Source of the DNA: Rutpela maculata
Lineage: Eukaryota > Arthropoda > Insecta > Coleoptera > Cerambycidae
Assembly: GCA_936432065.2 (NCBI GenBank)
Contig: OW386293.2
Span: 109,699,795-109,763,794 of the forward strand
DNA length: 64,000 bases
Reading direction: 5' to 3'
The translations under genes and the position numbers were made by a program. Below the pieces are notes generated by a model that was given only the letters and a program-made list of their open reading frames with translations, was not told the DNA's origin and made no database searches. Below, piece after piece: positions 22,933-35,328 of this stretch (within the stretch, counting starts at the first letter, position 1; each line of letters opens with the position of its first letter).

Positions 22933-25079
22933 TCATGAATAGGCTCATTTAACATTTTTTTATTATTACATATTCTGAAAGAGCTTGTTGAGTATAGTAA
23001 GTATGCCGAAAATTAGAATTTTCTGACGTCGCCTTCATGTATAAAAAAATTATTAAAGTCGGCGCGCTTAAAAACGCTCGGGATAACCATGTAGTCGAGT
23101 TGTGACGTCAGATGGCTGAACCGCCCAGTGAACAAGGCTGTGAATGCAAGTTAGTAGAGTAAAATCTGGAAGTAAAGTCGCTTAGTTTTCGAGAAAAAAA
23201 AACGGCCTAGAACCAAACCAGACTTAGTGGGATTCTTTAGTAAGATAATCATGTACACGAAATCATTTTTTACATTTTTTGGTGGTCGAGAACTTTTTTA
23301 TTTCGAAAAAACTCAAAAAAATAGATTTTTAATGAAATATGTTTTTTAACGTCTCCACCGCTATATCTCTGAAAATATTTGTGCTATCAAGCTATTTTTT
23401 TTTTTTAGATTAAAGTAGACACAATAGCGCTTCGAACAACGTCCCACGTGAACCCGATTTATTTTTTTTTAAGTTGGAAAAATAATAGGAAACTCAAACT
23501 TGTTATTTTCAGTAGCGTTATTTTAGACAATCGAGAAAAAAATGTATTTATTAAAATTTGTATATACATGCTGCGTACAAATTGAAGCCAATAATTGAAA
23601 AAAGTTTTTAGGATAAATATTTTTCATGTCCCGTTCATATTATTGAGTCAGCGATTTTTTTCAACGAGCCAAAGTCATATTCTTGCGCGCTCGGCTGTAG
23701 CAAGCCTGCCGACTGCAACGATCTGACGGTCCCGGTCGGGGTGTATGTAGTAGTTTAACTTATATCAATAGATACAAAACCACTAGTGATCAAAAGCATC
23801 TAGGGGATCAATATTATTGTTCAATATTTCATATATTGTACAGTAGTATTGATCATATGTTGTTAATATTAAGAAATTGTACAATAAATACAAAATAGTC
23901 TCCTTTTAATAATAAAAAGACAGGTAGGTAGATATAAATACCTAATCTATAAATATCAATCAGTGTTACTAACTACCCACCTAATTAGTAAGTTTATTAG
24001 ATATTTTTAAATGAATGAAAGTAAAAACGTACGCATAAAATGAGTTTTATTGTTGAAATAAATTTTCTATTTGAATATGTAAATATGTAGTATGTAGTTT
24101 ATGTAGGCCCTACATTAATAGCATTCTAATTCGTTCATATCTGCCTCGAAATATTTAATAATGTTGTTACAGGAACGACATTTGCACTCGTTGCAACATT
24201 TTAGGCCTTCCTTAAAACAAGCACATTTTCGATTGTCACAATTTTTATCCGAACAATGAATACTTCATGATTTTCGACAACCGCCACTTCTACGCGACTA
24301 ATCTGACCAACCCTGCATGCGAGGTGTATTAATTGCGTCCCAATGTCGCATTTAGCGCTGATAAAAAAAATCGCTGTTGTCTCACGGTACATTTTAGGAA
24401 AAAATATATTGTTTCAAAAACTTTTGTGATTATTAGGCTTTATTTTCTTCGCTGCATGTATGTAAATATTTTCAAAAATAAAAAAGTTTATTGATTGGTG
24501 AAGATTTCAATACATAAAATATATATTTTTAGTTTATCTGATTTTTAGAGAAATTAAAGTGCGAATTGTGCCCAAACCGTTTATATTGTTAAAAGCGCTA
24601 CAGTGTGTGCTTTACTTTGACACAAAACAAATTTCGATACCTTTAATAGGTACCGAAATTAATAGTTTTAAAAATATGGCGGTGGAAACAAAAAAAAAAC
24701 AATTTTATTTAAAAATACGTTTTTTTCACTTTTTATTGATTTAAAAAGTTCGAGACCACAAAAAAATGTCGTGAAATATAATTTCATATGCCCGATGACA
24801 TACTCAAAGGAACCTAACATGTTTGACCTGGTTTTACGCCAAAAAAAAAACGACACGATAGACTTACGAAATCGCTGCTCTAATATAGGTATCGGCGGAC
24901 GCCAAGTGACGTCACTCTACGGACTGTTGGCCGGCCGAGCGTGTTTCTATTCAAATGCAAATATCTCTGTGGCTATTGATTCCATTGAGCTGATTTTTTT
25001 TTCTGAGGCTATTGGTTTGTTATACTTTAAAATGAGGAAGCAAAAGTAGGAAACTGCCATATCACTAAATGACCCTATT
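22933..25079 (-). mobile_element. 2.1-kb TIR element, copy 1 (AATAGGGTCATTTA-type ends)
   Basis: The left end AATAGGCTCATTTA (22933 on) pairs with the right end TAAATGACCCTATT (to 25079). A second copy at 38790-40724 shares the same limits, and the sequence outside both is unrelated; this independently defines the element. It encodes, on the minus strand, a decayed gene of which the Cys-rich C-terminus is readable (24115-24290). Compared with copy 2 it retains an extra segment at about 23113-23240 and another near 23890-23960. No transposase motif was identified. Confidence 0.8.
24115..24290 (-). pseudogene. CXC-like Cys-rich C-terminal tail, copy 1
   Basis: Read on the minus strand from about 24290, the frame gives GGCRKS, then an in-frame stop, then HCSDKNCDNRKCACFK, EGLKCCNECKCRSCNN and an acidic end (YFEADMNELECY) before the stop at 24115-24117. 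The spacing (CxxKS...CxCFxxxxxC...CxCxxCxN) is that of one Tesmin/TSO1-type CXC repeat, a zinc-binding DNA-contact module in known proteins. Upstream coding cannot be followed because of frameshifts. A nearly identical copy is at 39769-39945. Assignment to the CXC group is based on residue spacing only. Confidence 0.6.
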
Positions 25080-25106
25080 CTGTGATTGTTTATGAATTCA
25101 TGGAAC

Positions 25107-25503
25107 TTTAAGGATAGGATTTTGCAGAGTGAGAGGGAAATATGCGTTTATTTTCGGTTTATTATAAATATTTAAAAAATCATAAATAGTATAATCTTTA
25201 AAATAGTTTCAGATACTTCCCATTGCTCTAAGGAATACAACCTTATACAGTTTTTATCATAAATTTTGTAGTTAAATGCCATACTCTAATAATGAAATTA
25301 GGAACTATTTTCATTGACAAACTATGATATTCAAGTACAACAGAAATTTGCAATAAAAAATATATATAGTTGTATTCGTTAGAATAATAGCAATTATTTA
25401 AAACAGTTTTAAATATTATAAGTTTGGTTTTTTAATTAAGTATAGTAAACTGAAAATAAACGCATATTTCCCTCTCACTCTGCAAAATCTTATCCTAAGA
25501 TTA
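25107..25503. mobile_element. 397-bp MITE with about 55-bp TIRs
   Basis: The left arm 25107-25160 (AGGATAGGATTTTGCAGAGT, then GAGAGGGAAATATGCGTTTA) is repeated inverted at 25450-25503. The centre is AT-rich and non-coding. It lies directly beside the 22933-25079 element. Confidence 0.9.
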
Positions 25504-25504
25504 T

Positions 25505-26755
25505 TTTTGGTTAAGGCGACGAAATACTATTGTTAAACGAAGAATATTCAGGAATATTAAAATCACCGAAGACAATGAACTCAGAATCAAATAAATAATG
25601 TTAATAAAGCTGTTTGATACAGTTATTGAAGATATCGATGGTTTTGTGTAGCATATTGAATTATAATGTATCCTGAACGTAATGTCAAATGTCGAAGTAT
25701 TCATATTTTTTTTTAATGGGTAATATAAAATCGACACGCAATATAGTCATGTAAGGCATTTATAATATATTAATATCTCATCGACGGCTATACGTAGATT
25801 AATTCTTATGAATATTAGATTCACATTCACCGTTCACTTAATTAATTTTTATGGTTATGTGGTTTTTTAACTTATTAGTCAGTATGAGCTCGTTCTTATT
25901 AGGTATATACCTATAAATTGACACTAAAATATACTTATTTTATAATTAAAGTTTTATTTAATAGACTTGATTTAATCTTAATTTATCGGCAGTAATTTAT
26001 TTAATATTGGCCTACATATATTAATAATCATTTGAAGGATATATTATGTATGTACCCCACAAGTACCAACTTTTAGTAAAAAATTTGAAAAACTGAAAAG
26101 TGATTTTTACTTTAGAAAAAGTCCTCAGTCATTGAAAAAATGTTCCTAAAGGTAAAACAATTAATTATGCGAGAAGTCTATTTTCTTTGTTCGGTTTCAT
26201 TTTATCAGAGACATTTTGAAACTGCGAAACTCAAACAAATCGAGTGATAAAATTACGTATTCATACAGAGGCTTTCGAGGTTGCTCATTATAGTAAGTAG
26301 CCGCTACCAAGATTTTCAAGTTACTTTAGCGAAGATAATTCCAGCGTTTCTCATCAGTTCTGGGAGAGCTGAGAAGAAAGAGGGACGGAACGTTTTACCT
26401 GTCCTAAAGGGTTCAAATCGAGCCTTGAACACGTAAAGAAAAACTGGTCATCTTGGTCTTCTCAGCGAGGCAGTTTCTCTTGCCTTCTTGTCGAGGGAAG
26501 TAAATATGATGAGAAAAAAATTGAGAACTGCCCTATTGATTGATACGCCGAGTTACAAAGACCGAAATAATGACAAATAGCCACCGGTCAAAATTCTAAT
26601 CACCGCGACGAGGCAGTTCTGCTCATTATCGAGTAGTTTCGATGTCTCTTGACCACAAGAAAGTTCGAACGGAAGTTTTTGCTAATTCAGTTACGAGTGA
26701 TTACATTCGCTAATTTTGAGGGCTGATCAAGTCATCGCGGCGAGACAGTTCTCCA
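25505..26755. other. Gene-free stretch with a dispersed GAGGCAGTTCT motif
   Basis: The phrase GCGAGGCAGTT(T)CTC or a close variant occurs near 26470, 26608 and 26738, and inverted near 27885, in decayed sequence. No gene. Confidence 0.4.
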
Positions 26756-26757
26756 CT

Positions 26758-27190
26758 TCAGGCTATTCCAAATATCATTAAGAGGACAAAAAAATATAAA
26801 CTGAACTTTTCCCAGTTCACATTTGATAAAAATGATTTCCGCCGCGACAAAAAAAAGCAAATTAAGGCTATTTTTAAGCCCAAGCTCCCAGAAAATTTGT
26901 TTAAATGGAATTGGAATTGAATTTCCGGACATACAGTAATGATAGAAGAAAGATTAAAATTGTCAGGTTTATTATCATAGTTTAAAACAGCGTCATCTGA
27001 TGAGCTTTCATCCATATATATCTCATTGTCTGATTCGTCTTCGTAGTCATCGTTTTCTTCTTGTTCCTCCTCCTCTTCTTGTTCTTCTACTTCTACTTCT
27101 TCACCTTGGACCGAGGATGCTGCGTTGGCACTATACGGAGTATACCATCTCTGTATAACGATAACGTAGCCTCGGTCCCAGCAGCTGCCA
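26758..27190 (-). other. Open frame with a strongly acidic segment, possible exon remnant
   Basis: On the minus strand one frame is open from about 27190 to 26758 (about 143 codons, no clear start). It reads RGYVIVIQRWYTPYSANAAS (about 27170-27111), then a Glu-rich run EEVEVEEQEEEEEQEENDDY (about 27100-27041), then ESDNEIYMDESSSDDAVLNY. Past NKPDNF the sequence becomes hydrophobic and looks non-coding. The acidic run is low-complexity and could be a chance product of a CTT/CCT-rich repeat, but the flanking residues look coding. No family was recognised. Confidence 0.35.
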
Positions 27191-27314
27191 TCTTTTATTT
27201 ACGTATACACGCGTTCTATACCTTCTGCTGGAGATGCTACATGGCTTCGGATACACTCCATGCCGTTGCCATAGGCAACGAAGTCATCCAGCATCTCTAT
27301 GTCCTCCACGCCCA

Positions 27315-27604
27315 CGGTCAATAAACGATACGGTTGCATCAATCAGCAGCTTTAGGACGAGAGAGACGCGGGGAGCGGGAAATCGAATGAAAGAGACAGA
27401 CATATCTGATTTCCGTGCAGAAGACAGAGACAAGGATTCCGGTAGGGTCTACAGCCTACGTCACCTGTAGACACTACAAGCATCTTTGTCTCTGTCTTTG
27501 GCCCGGAAATCAGATATGTCTATCTCTTTCATTCGATTTCCCGCCCGCCGCGTCTCTCTCGTCCTAAAGCTGCTGATTGATGCAACCGTATCGTTTATTG
27601 ACCG
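27315..27604. mobile_element. 290-bp GC-rich palindrome
   Basis: The arms 27315-27442 and 27481-27604 are inverted copies containing CGGTCAATAAACGATACGG, GCAGCTTTAGGACGAGAGAG and GAAAGAGACAGACATATCTG. The loop, about 40 nt, contains GTCTACAG...CTGTAGAC. It is much GC-richer than its surroundings. Confidence 0.88.
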
Positions 27605-28265
27605 TGCTCCGCGCCGCCGCGCCAACACGCTGAACGTATATGCGACTCCATTCGATTTCGCGCAGCTACGGCTAACAGAAACCGACAGTTCGCATTTTTT
27701 TATCGTTTTATATACCCCACTCTATAAATAGAAAAAAGTTTTAGCCTCGCTGCTTTGATAATTTTAGCCTCCAATTTGATACAACATTGATTGATATTAT
27801 TGGAACTTAGGCCAATGAAAAATGGCAGTTCTCAATTGATTCATGTCTTGTTCATAATTTTTAACGAGAATTAATCGAGCACTGCCTCGCCGCGGTATAA
27901 AAATTATGACATTTTTTTCGACAGACGGAAAGTCGTTTGCCAGCCGCCCGTATCATTTTTCGAACTTTTGTCGTATGAAAAAGTGTCTTAGAATTTCATA
28001 ATCTAGAGAGTTTCCCTGCGATAAAGATCGATGTTTTAATACGGGTTTTTGGTAACGGACTGCCGTACTATTACGATCTTGACAGTATAATTTGAAAATT
28101 CAAAATGGCAGATTCAAAATAGCTGACCTAAACTTGAAAAACACAAAAAAAATGTAAAAAAAAATAAATAAAAATATTGTATTCAAGGGTTTTTGATGTT
28201 GGTGATTATGCATTATGCATTTCAATACATAAAATGAGTGTTGCAAAATTAATTACATTGATTCG
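27605..28265. other. Gene-free stretch
   Basis: No supported gene; there is a degenerate inverted copy of the GAGGCAGT motif near 27885. Confidence 0.4.
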
Positions 28266-28270
28266 ATATC

Positions 28271-28456
28271 TTATGGATTTTCGTCGTCTTTCTCTTCCTG
28301 AGAGCAATTTAGGCAGCTCTGACCGTTCCAATTAGAGCAGCGAGAAATACAACCTAGCTTTTCTAGAGCTGAAAGCTACTCCACATCCCATTCCATTTTC
28401 ATTAGATTTTCCGAAGCAAACTGATTTATCATATCTGCTGTCAAGTTACCTCCATT
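28271..28456 (-). pseudogene. Cys-rich C-terminal tail of a transposon gene, third type
   Basis: The minus frame from about 28456 reads GGNLTADMINQFASENLMKM and EWDVE, a stop, then LSALEKLGCISRCSNWNG and QSCLNCSQEEKDDENP before the stop at 28271-28273. The end, with C..C...C..C followed by a short acidic tail, matches the plan of the tails at 46485 and 52331. Only the last part of the gene is visible, and the in-frame stop shows decay. No TIR could be assigned. Confidence 0.5.
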
Positions 28457-29020
28457 TTTCCCCTCTCTTTTTCCATATAACTTTTAACAAAACATTTACA
28501 TTTATATAAATTTAAACATGATATTTTCCACTGTTTTGAGAATATCTGCGAAAATTTTAGAGGAAAATAGCAAAAGAGATAAAATAACTAAATATATAAA
28601 ATTCATTGAAATGTGCTTTTCTACAAAAAATAAGAGCTTCCTCAATATAGCATAAAATATCACATTGTGCAGGTAAAACAAATAACCGAAATTAAAATAA
28701 AAATAAAATAAATTTTTCAAATTTTAGTTGACTGAAATATAGTTGACTGCGCTGCAGCTGGGGAAATGTTTCTGCAAGAGCTATCCTTTTCATATTTTTA
28801 GGCAGTTACAGTCTGAGAAATTCATAAAGTTCGTGCGCACTTCCCAATCAGAGCGACCGCGACGCGCGGAAACCGTTGGACTCAATTTCGTAACAAAACC
28901 ACTGTCTGAGGAATCTTTCACATCCAAATTTTTGGTGGAAGCTTATTGGTTCCTGTACACACACTAAATCATAATTTAATTTTTTTCATCCTCTTTAATA
29001 ATGATGCCAAAAAATTTTGC

Positions 29021-29402
29021 AGAGATGGGTCGAGGAAACTTTCCACATTTGATAAAAGTCTGTAAAAATCATGTAAATAATATAATTGTATGAACTTATT
29101 TGGTATTACAATGAAGCTTGCATCATCACGAATCAGATTTCACCATAAAATAGCCTATCAATATACCCAGTGGAAAGTTAGAAGGGAAATTTCCTGGAAA
29201 CTTTCCGGTTTGAAAACTCCGAAAGTTTCCAGGAAGTTTTCCTTCTAACTCTCCATTGGGTATATTAATGGCCCATTTTATGGTGAAATCTGATGTGTGA
29301 TGATGCAAGCTTCATTTTGATACCAAATAAGTGCAAACAATTATATTATTTACATGACTTTTACAGACTTTTATCAAATATGGAAAGTTTTCTCCCATCT
29401 CT
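29021..29402. repeat. 382-bp palindrome
   Basis: The arms of about 185 bp are inverted copies of each other. Shared words include GATGATGCAAGCTTCATT-type, TTTACATGA, TTTTACAGAC and CAGGAA..TTTCC blocks. The centre at about 29211 is GGTTTGAAAACTCC. Confidence 0.88.
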
Positions 29403-29478
29403 GGAATTTTGAACCCTTGGCATCTCACACGCACACTAAATCCTAATTTTATGGGGTCTTGCTAGCTTGCTTTACCTA

Positions 29479-29981
29479 TTTACCCCCCAACCCTTCAACG
29501 GAATAAGATCAAAATATAAGCTAGTTCCAGACCTCTCCACAGTGCATGGGTATACCAGATTTCAAGTCAATATCATAAACTGGAGTAATCGTGTGCACAA
29601 GAAAAAGGTTACAGACAGTCAGACAAATAGAAAAATAATAGTTTTTTGTTTAAACTTAAATTCACCTCCTGAAATTCGTGTCGAGTGACCTCGAAAACCT
29701 ACATCGACAATGTCACTTTTGAAAATATAGTAACAAGAATTTTTTTAAAAATTTTTATTGTTCAAATGGGCTTAGGCATGAAACTTCGAGATTTTAAGTT
29801 TGAGTGAAAAAAATTTCTGTCTGTCTGTCTGTCGGTCTGTCTGTAACTTTTTTTTGTGCGCACGTTTACTCTGGAACCGTTTAAGATATTGACTTGAAAT
29901 TTGGTACACGTATGTATTTTAACGAGATCTAGAACTAGATTATATTTTCATCTTGTTCCGTCGAAGGATTGGGGGGTAAAT
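29479..29981. repeat. 503-bp inverted repeat with GTCT microsatellite arm
   Basis: TTACCCCCCAACCCTTC...AACGGAATAAGATC at the left is mirrored by CCGTCGAAGGATTGGGGGGT at the right. The CAAGTCAATATC block at 29560 is mirrored at 29885. The right arm has (GTCT)n at 29813-29850; the left arm keeps only a short ACAGACAGTCAGAC relic near 29612. Short frames here (for example 29467-29688) are not genes. Confidence 0.8.
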
Positions 29982-30169
29982 TGGGGCAAATGAGGGTAAA
30001 TCGGTACAAGAAGCAGGTAAGAGTCCATAAAATTGGTATTTAGTATATAAAAGAGAAGCTAAGGTCTCAAAAATTTTTTGGCATTAGCCACCCGCATTAC
30101 CACCCCCACCATTATTAAAGGGAATGAGAAAAGATTATGATTTAGTGTGTGTACTGTGTACAAAACCAA

Positions 30170-33100
30170 AAACCTCAAAATATTTTTTTACTTCATCCAC
30201 CCCCCACTACCCCCATCACCACCACCACCCCACTACAAATGTGGGGTATCGTTTTATGGGTTTTTGGGTTAGAGGATTTCAAATATTATATTATTAAGGT
30301 TCCATAAACAATTATTTCCACATACAAAATTTTTTCGTTGTGAGACACTTGGATAGAAAATCTGGATGTGGAAGTAGTGATTCCTTGGGCAGCGGTTTTT
30401 CTATGAGATTTGCATGATTTTCAATTTTAAGTCGGTTATATTATTAAACCTACCATTTTCAGTTTTGAAATTTGGATATCACATTAGTATGCCGTGACCT
30501 CAAAAATCTATTACTACAATACTTAAGTTACCTTAAATTTTTTTCAACGAATTTTGCGCCATATATGTCATTTTAAGTCCTGCCATAGTAGATTCGCTAC
30601 TGAATTTTAAAGTTTAGATGTTATATTCGTGTTCAAAGACCTCAAAAACCGAGTATAAATGTTGGCAATAAAATCACCCGAACTCATTGGGTTACAGCAC
30701 ATTCAAATACTTTTGAAAAAAAAAAATTTTTTGAGTTTCTAAAAATATTGAATGGGTCAAACTCCGATTAAAGAACTTATATCTAGATACATAACAGGCT
30801 ATCTTTTCACTATATACCTTGTTTGCTCCCAACATAGTCACATTATATGTCCATTAAAATGGATAGATGAACATCACATCCCATAGGCAACAGTGGCGTT
30901 GTGTGTGTAGAAAATGTGTAGAATGGTAAATATTTTCATTAAAACGAATTATTGCAATTCCTGCATTACCGGCTCTTTATATAACGTGATGTAGGCATTC
31001 GATATTACAGTAAGATAAAACAGTAAGATAAATATGTATTGAAAGGATATTAAAATTTAATTGGTATTTACTTTATAACTGTAAACTGAACTTCATCATG
31101 TTACGACTATGGAACGATCGATTTTCTTCTTTTCTAAACTGCTTTTTGCAAACGGCAGAGCACTTCACTATTTATTTGCACAAAATATATTGTCACTAAA
31201 CTGTGTAAATATGAATAGAGAATATTATTTAGGTATTAAGCAAATCACAACTTAAAATAAAATTACTTTTTCACCAGTTTTTGGTCGGAGAATACGAAAA
31301 ACATTTATTGACATTAATGGCCGAACTGTCAACTGACATTATGATAATCGAACTGAAGCCGATCGTGCACGAGCGGCCGCGAATACGCCGATGGACCAAT
31401 CAGCAACTTATGGGAAGAAGTGCCTTAGATTGTGAGTCCTTCAGCGACAAATAAATCAATGCCATTATGTATCTAGATATAAGTTCTTTAATCGGAGGGG
31501 TCAAATGTGAACTATCTCCTAACGTCTTTACTGCTCGACTGTAAAATAGCAACTGACAGAATGCGTAGAATAAAAATGACGATCAATTGAAACGTTTATA
31601 TTATAACACTGGCTAAAAGAAAAGCGATTAACAACCATTTTGTCTAGCCCATAAAACGTTGTTTATTGCCATTGCTATTTAATTTTGGAAACCAGCAATC
31701 TTAATAGGCCTCAATCCGAGCATTTCGCGGTTATTTATCGTTCAGCTATCCAAAAAATAAAAAAAACAATCCGCGAGACCTCTCCTTAGAGCATTAAGAC
31801 ATAACTTGTTCCAATAAAAAGACAATTGGATTGAGTATCGAAAAACAAATGGAATATAAAACGGAAACGACTTGTCAGAATAACCGATATGGTAACATGT
31901 GGCGTGGTAAGTGTCAAGCAGGTACAAAGCCGTTTTCCCAACGACCCATCGAAGAGAGAATTTAATGGTAAACAGTTGAATCCGATTTGTTTAATTCTGG
32001 GGAATTTATTTGACAGCATTAGTCCCTATCGGGGCGCGCAACGTGACAAGATCTGCTTTATAGTATTTTAAATAAATTAACACAGATTACGGTGGCAAAA
32101 AATGCGCTTGTGTGAATATTAATTGCATGCATGATCTCATAGATTGTGCATTTATATTAATACTTTGAAGTCGATTCATTTTTAAATTAGTAGAACAAGT
32201 AGATGTAGGATGTATAATATATATCTGTCAATTACCGCTAAAGTTTTAATAATAATTTTTGATTATTTATATATTGACGAAAATAATTTCTTGCTCTTTA
32301 TTAAGTATTCTCTCACTTTCTGTTATATTATTTAAAAAAATTATTGAAAGGAACCTCTGCGCCAAATGGATCAGACAAAGGCTGGTTTTTAATACTTCTG
32401 ATTAGTATAAAACTACTACACCACACTTAAAAATATATAAACTGAAACAAAAGTGTCAAATGTAATTAAAAATTAAATTGACGGCTGTTAACGTTTCAGG
32501 AAAATGTGTTAATAGTACACGGAATTAGCAAAAATAGAAGAAAAAAATTATAATAAGCTGATATTTTCTGCATCGACAGTTGATAAGGGTAGGAATACAG
32601 AATCAAAAAGTTCCCATCTCTAACTGGTGAGCTTCATCCCTTTTCCACCTTTAAAATGACACCGTGCTGGTTTTTCAATAATATTTTGGAAATGTGATAT
32701 TCTACGACAAAACTAGAGGTATTGAAAAATATTGAGAATTAAATTTTCTATAAAACCTGTCTTATAGGTCGTTTGCAGATTATTAAGGGTGTTTATGTTA
32801 ATCGACGGCAAACTTGGGGATAGGTAACAAAAACCCTTTTGGATGGAAACACAATATTTATCCGGATAGACGTTTCAACTTTTTCGGGAAGAATTGAATA
32901 ACTCGGTAACGGGCAGTCGGATCGAGATATTTCGAAAAAGAGATGGTACCGCTGGCAACGATCTACAGATAAGTATACTAGAGACTATGTCGAAAAACAA
33001 ATGGAAATTGAATTTTTTTGCAAAAAACTGGTTTTCTCGAAATCGGGCTAGGAAGCACGATAACTGACCAGGATATTGATCGATTTCGATGAGACTTGGT

Positions 33101-34365
33101 GGGATCAAAGATACACGGCCACAAATCAAGCCTATTGCTGGCGGCCCGAATCCGTTAACCGCAAGTATTTTTTCCAAGGCCGAGTATGATTTTCCAAAGA
33201 AATTGATAACTTCCGAACCGAATGTCCGATTTTGATTTTCAGAAATGGCGATTGTAGGGCTCGATTAAGTCTGTTAGGTGACGTTTGTGAGAAATTTGAC
33301 AAAACAAAAGCGAATCTACAAATCCTGGAAAACTTGATTTTTTCGATAAATTCTACAAATACCGAACAGTTTTCTAATAAAAATCGAAAATTAAGTATTT
33401 CGTCGATCAATCTCTTTAACCAGTATAAGGCACGGACCTTTTTTGGACAAAAAATCTGAAATAGAGTTTTTTCGAAAAATTAAAAATAAACGAGTTATTT
33501 ACAAAGATGCATGACCACGTCCGGTAGGTATGTCAGAGTGGCAGTCCGCCCGAAAATAAAATCGTAAGTCTGAAATCACTCCGCTGATGTTTCACCCTTC
33601 TCGAAAAAGTCTCTATTTTGGTAATACACGAAATTATCTATACCAAAAAAATTAAGATCATACCGGTGAAAATTCTATCTCTATAAATATTTGACCGATT
33701 TTCATTTACTTAATAACAATATAACCGATGCCCTTTTTTGTATTTTAAAATGTAGTTAGCCTTTACTTTAGTGAATGCAAAAAGAAAAAAAAAGAAAAAT
33801 AAAACATGTCAAAATGTACTGAGTCATCCTACGACCCTCTGCTGAAAGATACTGAATCATCCCAACAGGGATAAAAAGCATATCAAAATGTAGTTTTTAT
33901 CGATACATAACACAGAACCTTTTTTGTAGAGAATTTTGTGACAAACCTTTTCCTATACTTATGTTTTTTCCCTAAGATAAAGCGTTTAAAAGATATTGTA
34001 AAAAAAACAGTGCGGTGTCCCTAAAGGGGGTGAGATAGGGATGAAGCTTACCCCTCAAGGGTGGGAACTTTTTTGGTATGTATTCTTACACACATAAGCT
34101 AACTATTATAGACATTTCAGCTTATTATAATTTTTTTCTTCTATTCCACATAAATTTGCTTAATTTCCGTGTACTATAATATTAAGGTCATATACAACGT
34201 GATTTAACATGATATGCGGAAAATAAAATGGTGTACTAGTCTTCAATGTGGGAAAGTCCCTGCAAAATTTTGTGCTCCGAGGGCTAAAACTTACGAAGAT
34301 ATGCTATTGTAACGTGTCTGTAGTCTTCTTACTTGTGGAAGAACATATTGGAGATGTTTACATTT
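30170..34365. other. Gene-free stretch, 4.2 kb
   Basis: No supported gene. It contains C-rich low-complexity sequence (30200-30235), a solo MITE half (31216-31254), a GC-richer patch with CCAAT (31365-31435), and short palindromic GGGTGAG...ACCCCTCAAGGGTGGG text near 34028-34065. Open frames at 31742-32071 and 32875-33459 have no recognised motif. Confidence 0.4.
31216..31254 (+). repeat. Solo half-TIR of the 183-bp MITE
   Basis: TAGAGAATATTATTTAGGT through CAAATCACAACTTA matches the left arm of 15078-15260 with one or two changes, then stops abruptly. It is a truncated or gene-converted relic. Confidence 0.8.
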
Positions 34366-34367
34366 CC

Positions 34368-34688
34368 TTAATTGGCATAAAAAGTTAAGCTGGCGGGTGC
34401 AGTCAAACTGCCGCGTTTTTTGCTTTCGGTCGAACAATCAGGACACCGGCAGGTACAAAGCACCGCCGAAATGGGTGTTTTTGTGTTATTGACGGGTTTA
34501 AGTAAATATCTCTTATATCTACTTTTTGTAGAGTTCACTAGCACAGGGTCAATATCTTTTCGATTTATTTCGTTATTTTTGTAATGTGATTTGATTAAAA
34601 CCAAAAAGTCACTTCTACCCTCTCCAGCTTTGCTGTCAATAGTGTCAACCCCAAGTCTGATAAAGTAATATGGTTGTACCGCATTTCG
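34368..34688 (-). other. Open frame of 106 codons, candidate coding exon of unknown family
   Basis: On the minus strand the frame is open from 34688 to the stop at 34368. It begins VQPYYFIRLGVDTIDSKAGE and GRSDFLVLIKSHYKNNEI, then DPVLVNSTKSRYKRYLLKPV, and ends with CTCRCPDCST and a basic/small-residue tail. Amino-acid composition looks coding: mixed, with few low-complexity runs, and GC-richer than the surroundings. There is no ATG at the start, so it would be an internal or 3' exon or a fragment. The four cysteines (CTCRCPDC) may bind metal. I do not recognise the family. It may belong to another transposon, as the nearby Crypton-like piece does. Confidence 0.4.
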
Positions 34689-34689
34689 T

Positions 34690-35210
34690 CAGATTAGTTA
34701 AAGTCATTGGCTGCTCTTTTCTACAAATAAATAAGGTAATTTTTTAAAATTTTCCATTTTTTTTAACTCCTTTCGGGGATAAATTTTCCGCATGTCATGA
34801 TAGATCACTCGTATTAAGAAATGTAGAAAATGTAATTGTTTTCTAAGGTTATGTTGATAAAATGTGAAAATTTACAGCAAGCGCGAAACTTTTTTATCTT
34901 TCCAAATACATACCAAGCACATTGAGGAGATATAAAGATGCAAGATGATCTATTTCAAAGTTTTTTTCTGGGATTATCAGTTTTTGAGAAAGTTGCATGT
35001 TAAAATACAGAACACAATCGCAGATGAAACGACCCAAAGAACAATGCAGTCTCTTCTCACAGTAAATCTGATTTACTACGAATATATTTCAAGCAATTGA
35101 TTGATATAAATCATAAATAGTCTAATAGTCGACGACAATGTTTGGAAGTTGAGCGATAGACACGTTTTTTGCACGATCGTATTAAATTACACTTCAATTA
35201 ATAGCATATT
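34690..35210. other. Gene-free stretch
   Basis: AT-rich; nothing recognised. Confidence 0.4.
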
Positions 35211-35213
35211 ACA

Positions 35214-35328
35214 TACCGAGGTGGAAAGTGTTTCATTGTTGTCGAGAGATGAGATACTTGACCGATGCGCGAAGCGGCGAGGTCAACTAATTCTCGAGAC
35301 AGCAATGAAACTTTCCACCAAGGTTTGT
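35214..35328. repeat. GC-capped hairpin 1
   Basis: The arms AGGTGGAAAGTGTTTCATTG and CAATGAAACTTTCCACC pair, as do GGTCAA and TTGACC. The cap is GATGCGCGAAGCGGCGAG. Arms are about 50 bp with a few mismatches. Confidence 0.8.

Larger units (their letters stand above)
28955..30165. repeat. 1.2-kb compound foldback
   Basis: The outer arms 28955-29015 and 30100-30165 are inverted: ACACACACTAAATCATAAT and CTTTAATAATG appear on both sides. Between them are two separate palindromes (29021-29402 and 29479-29981). A further copy of the ACACACTAAATC-type end lies at 29428-29455, between the two. Confidence 0.65.

Noticed and set aside
27061..27470. Plus-strand frames of 87 and 78 residues
   Set aside because: They run antisense to the acidic frame and into the GC palindrome; neither shows a motif.
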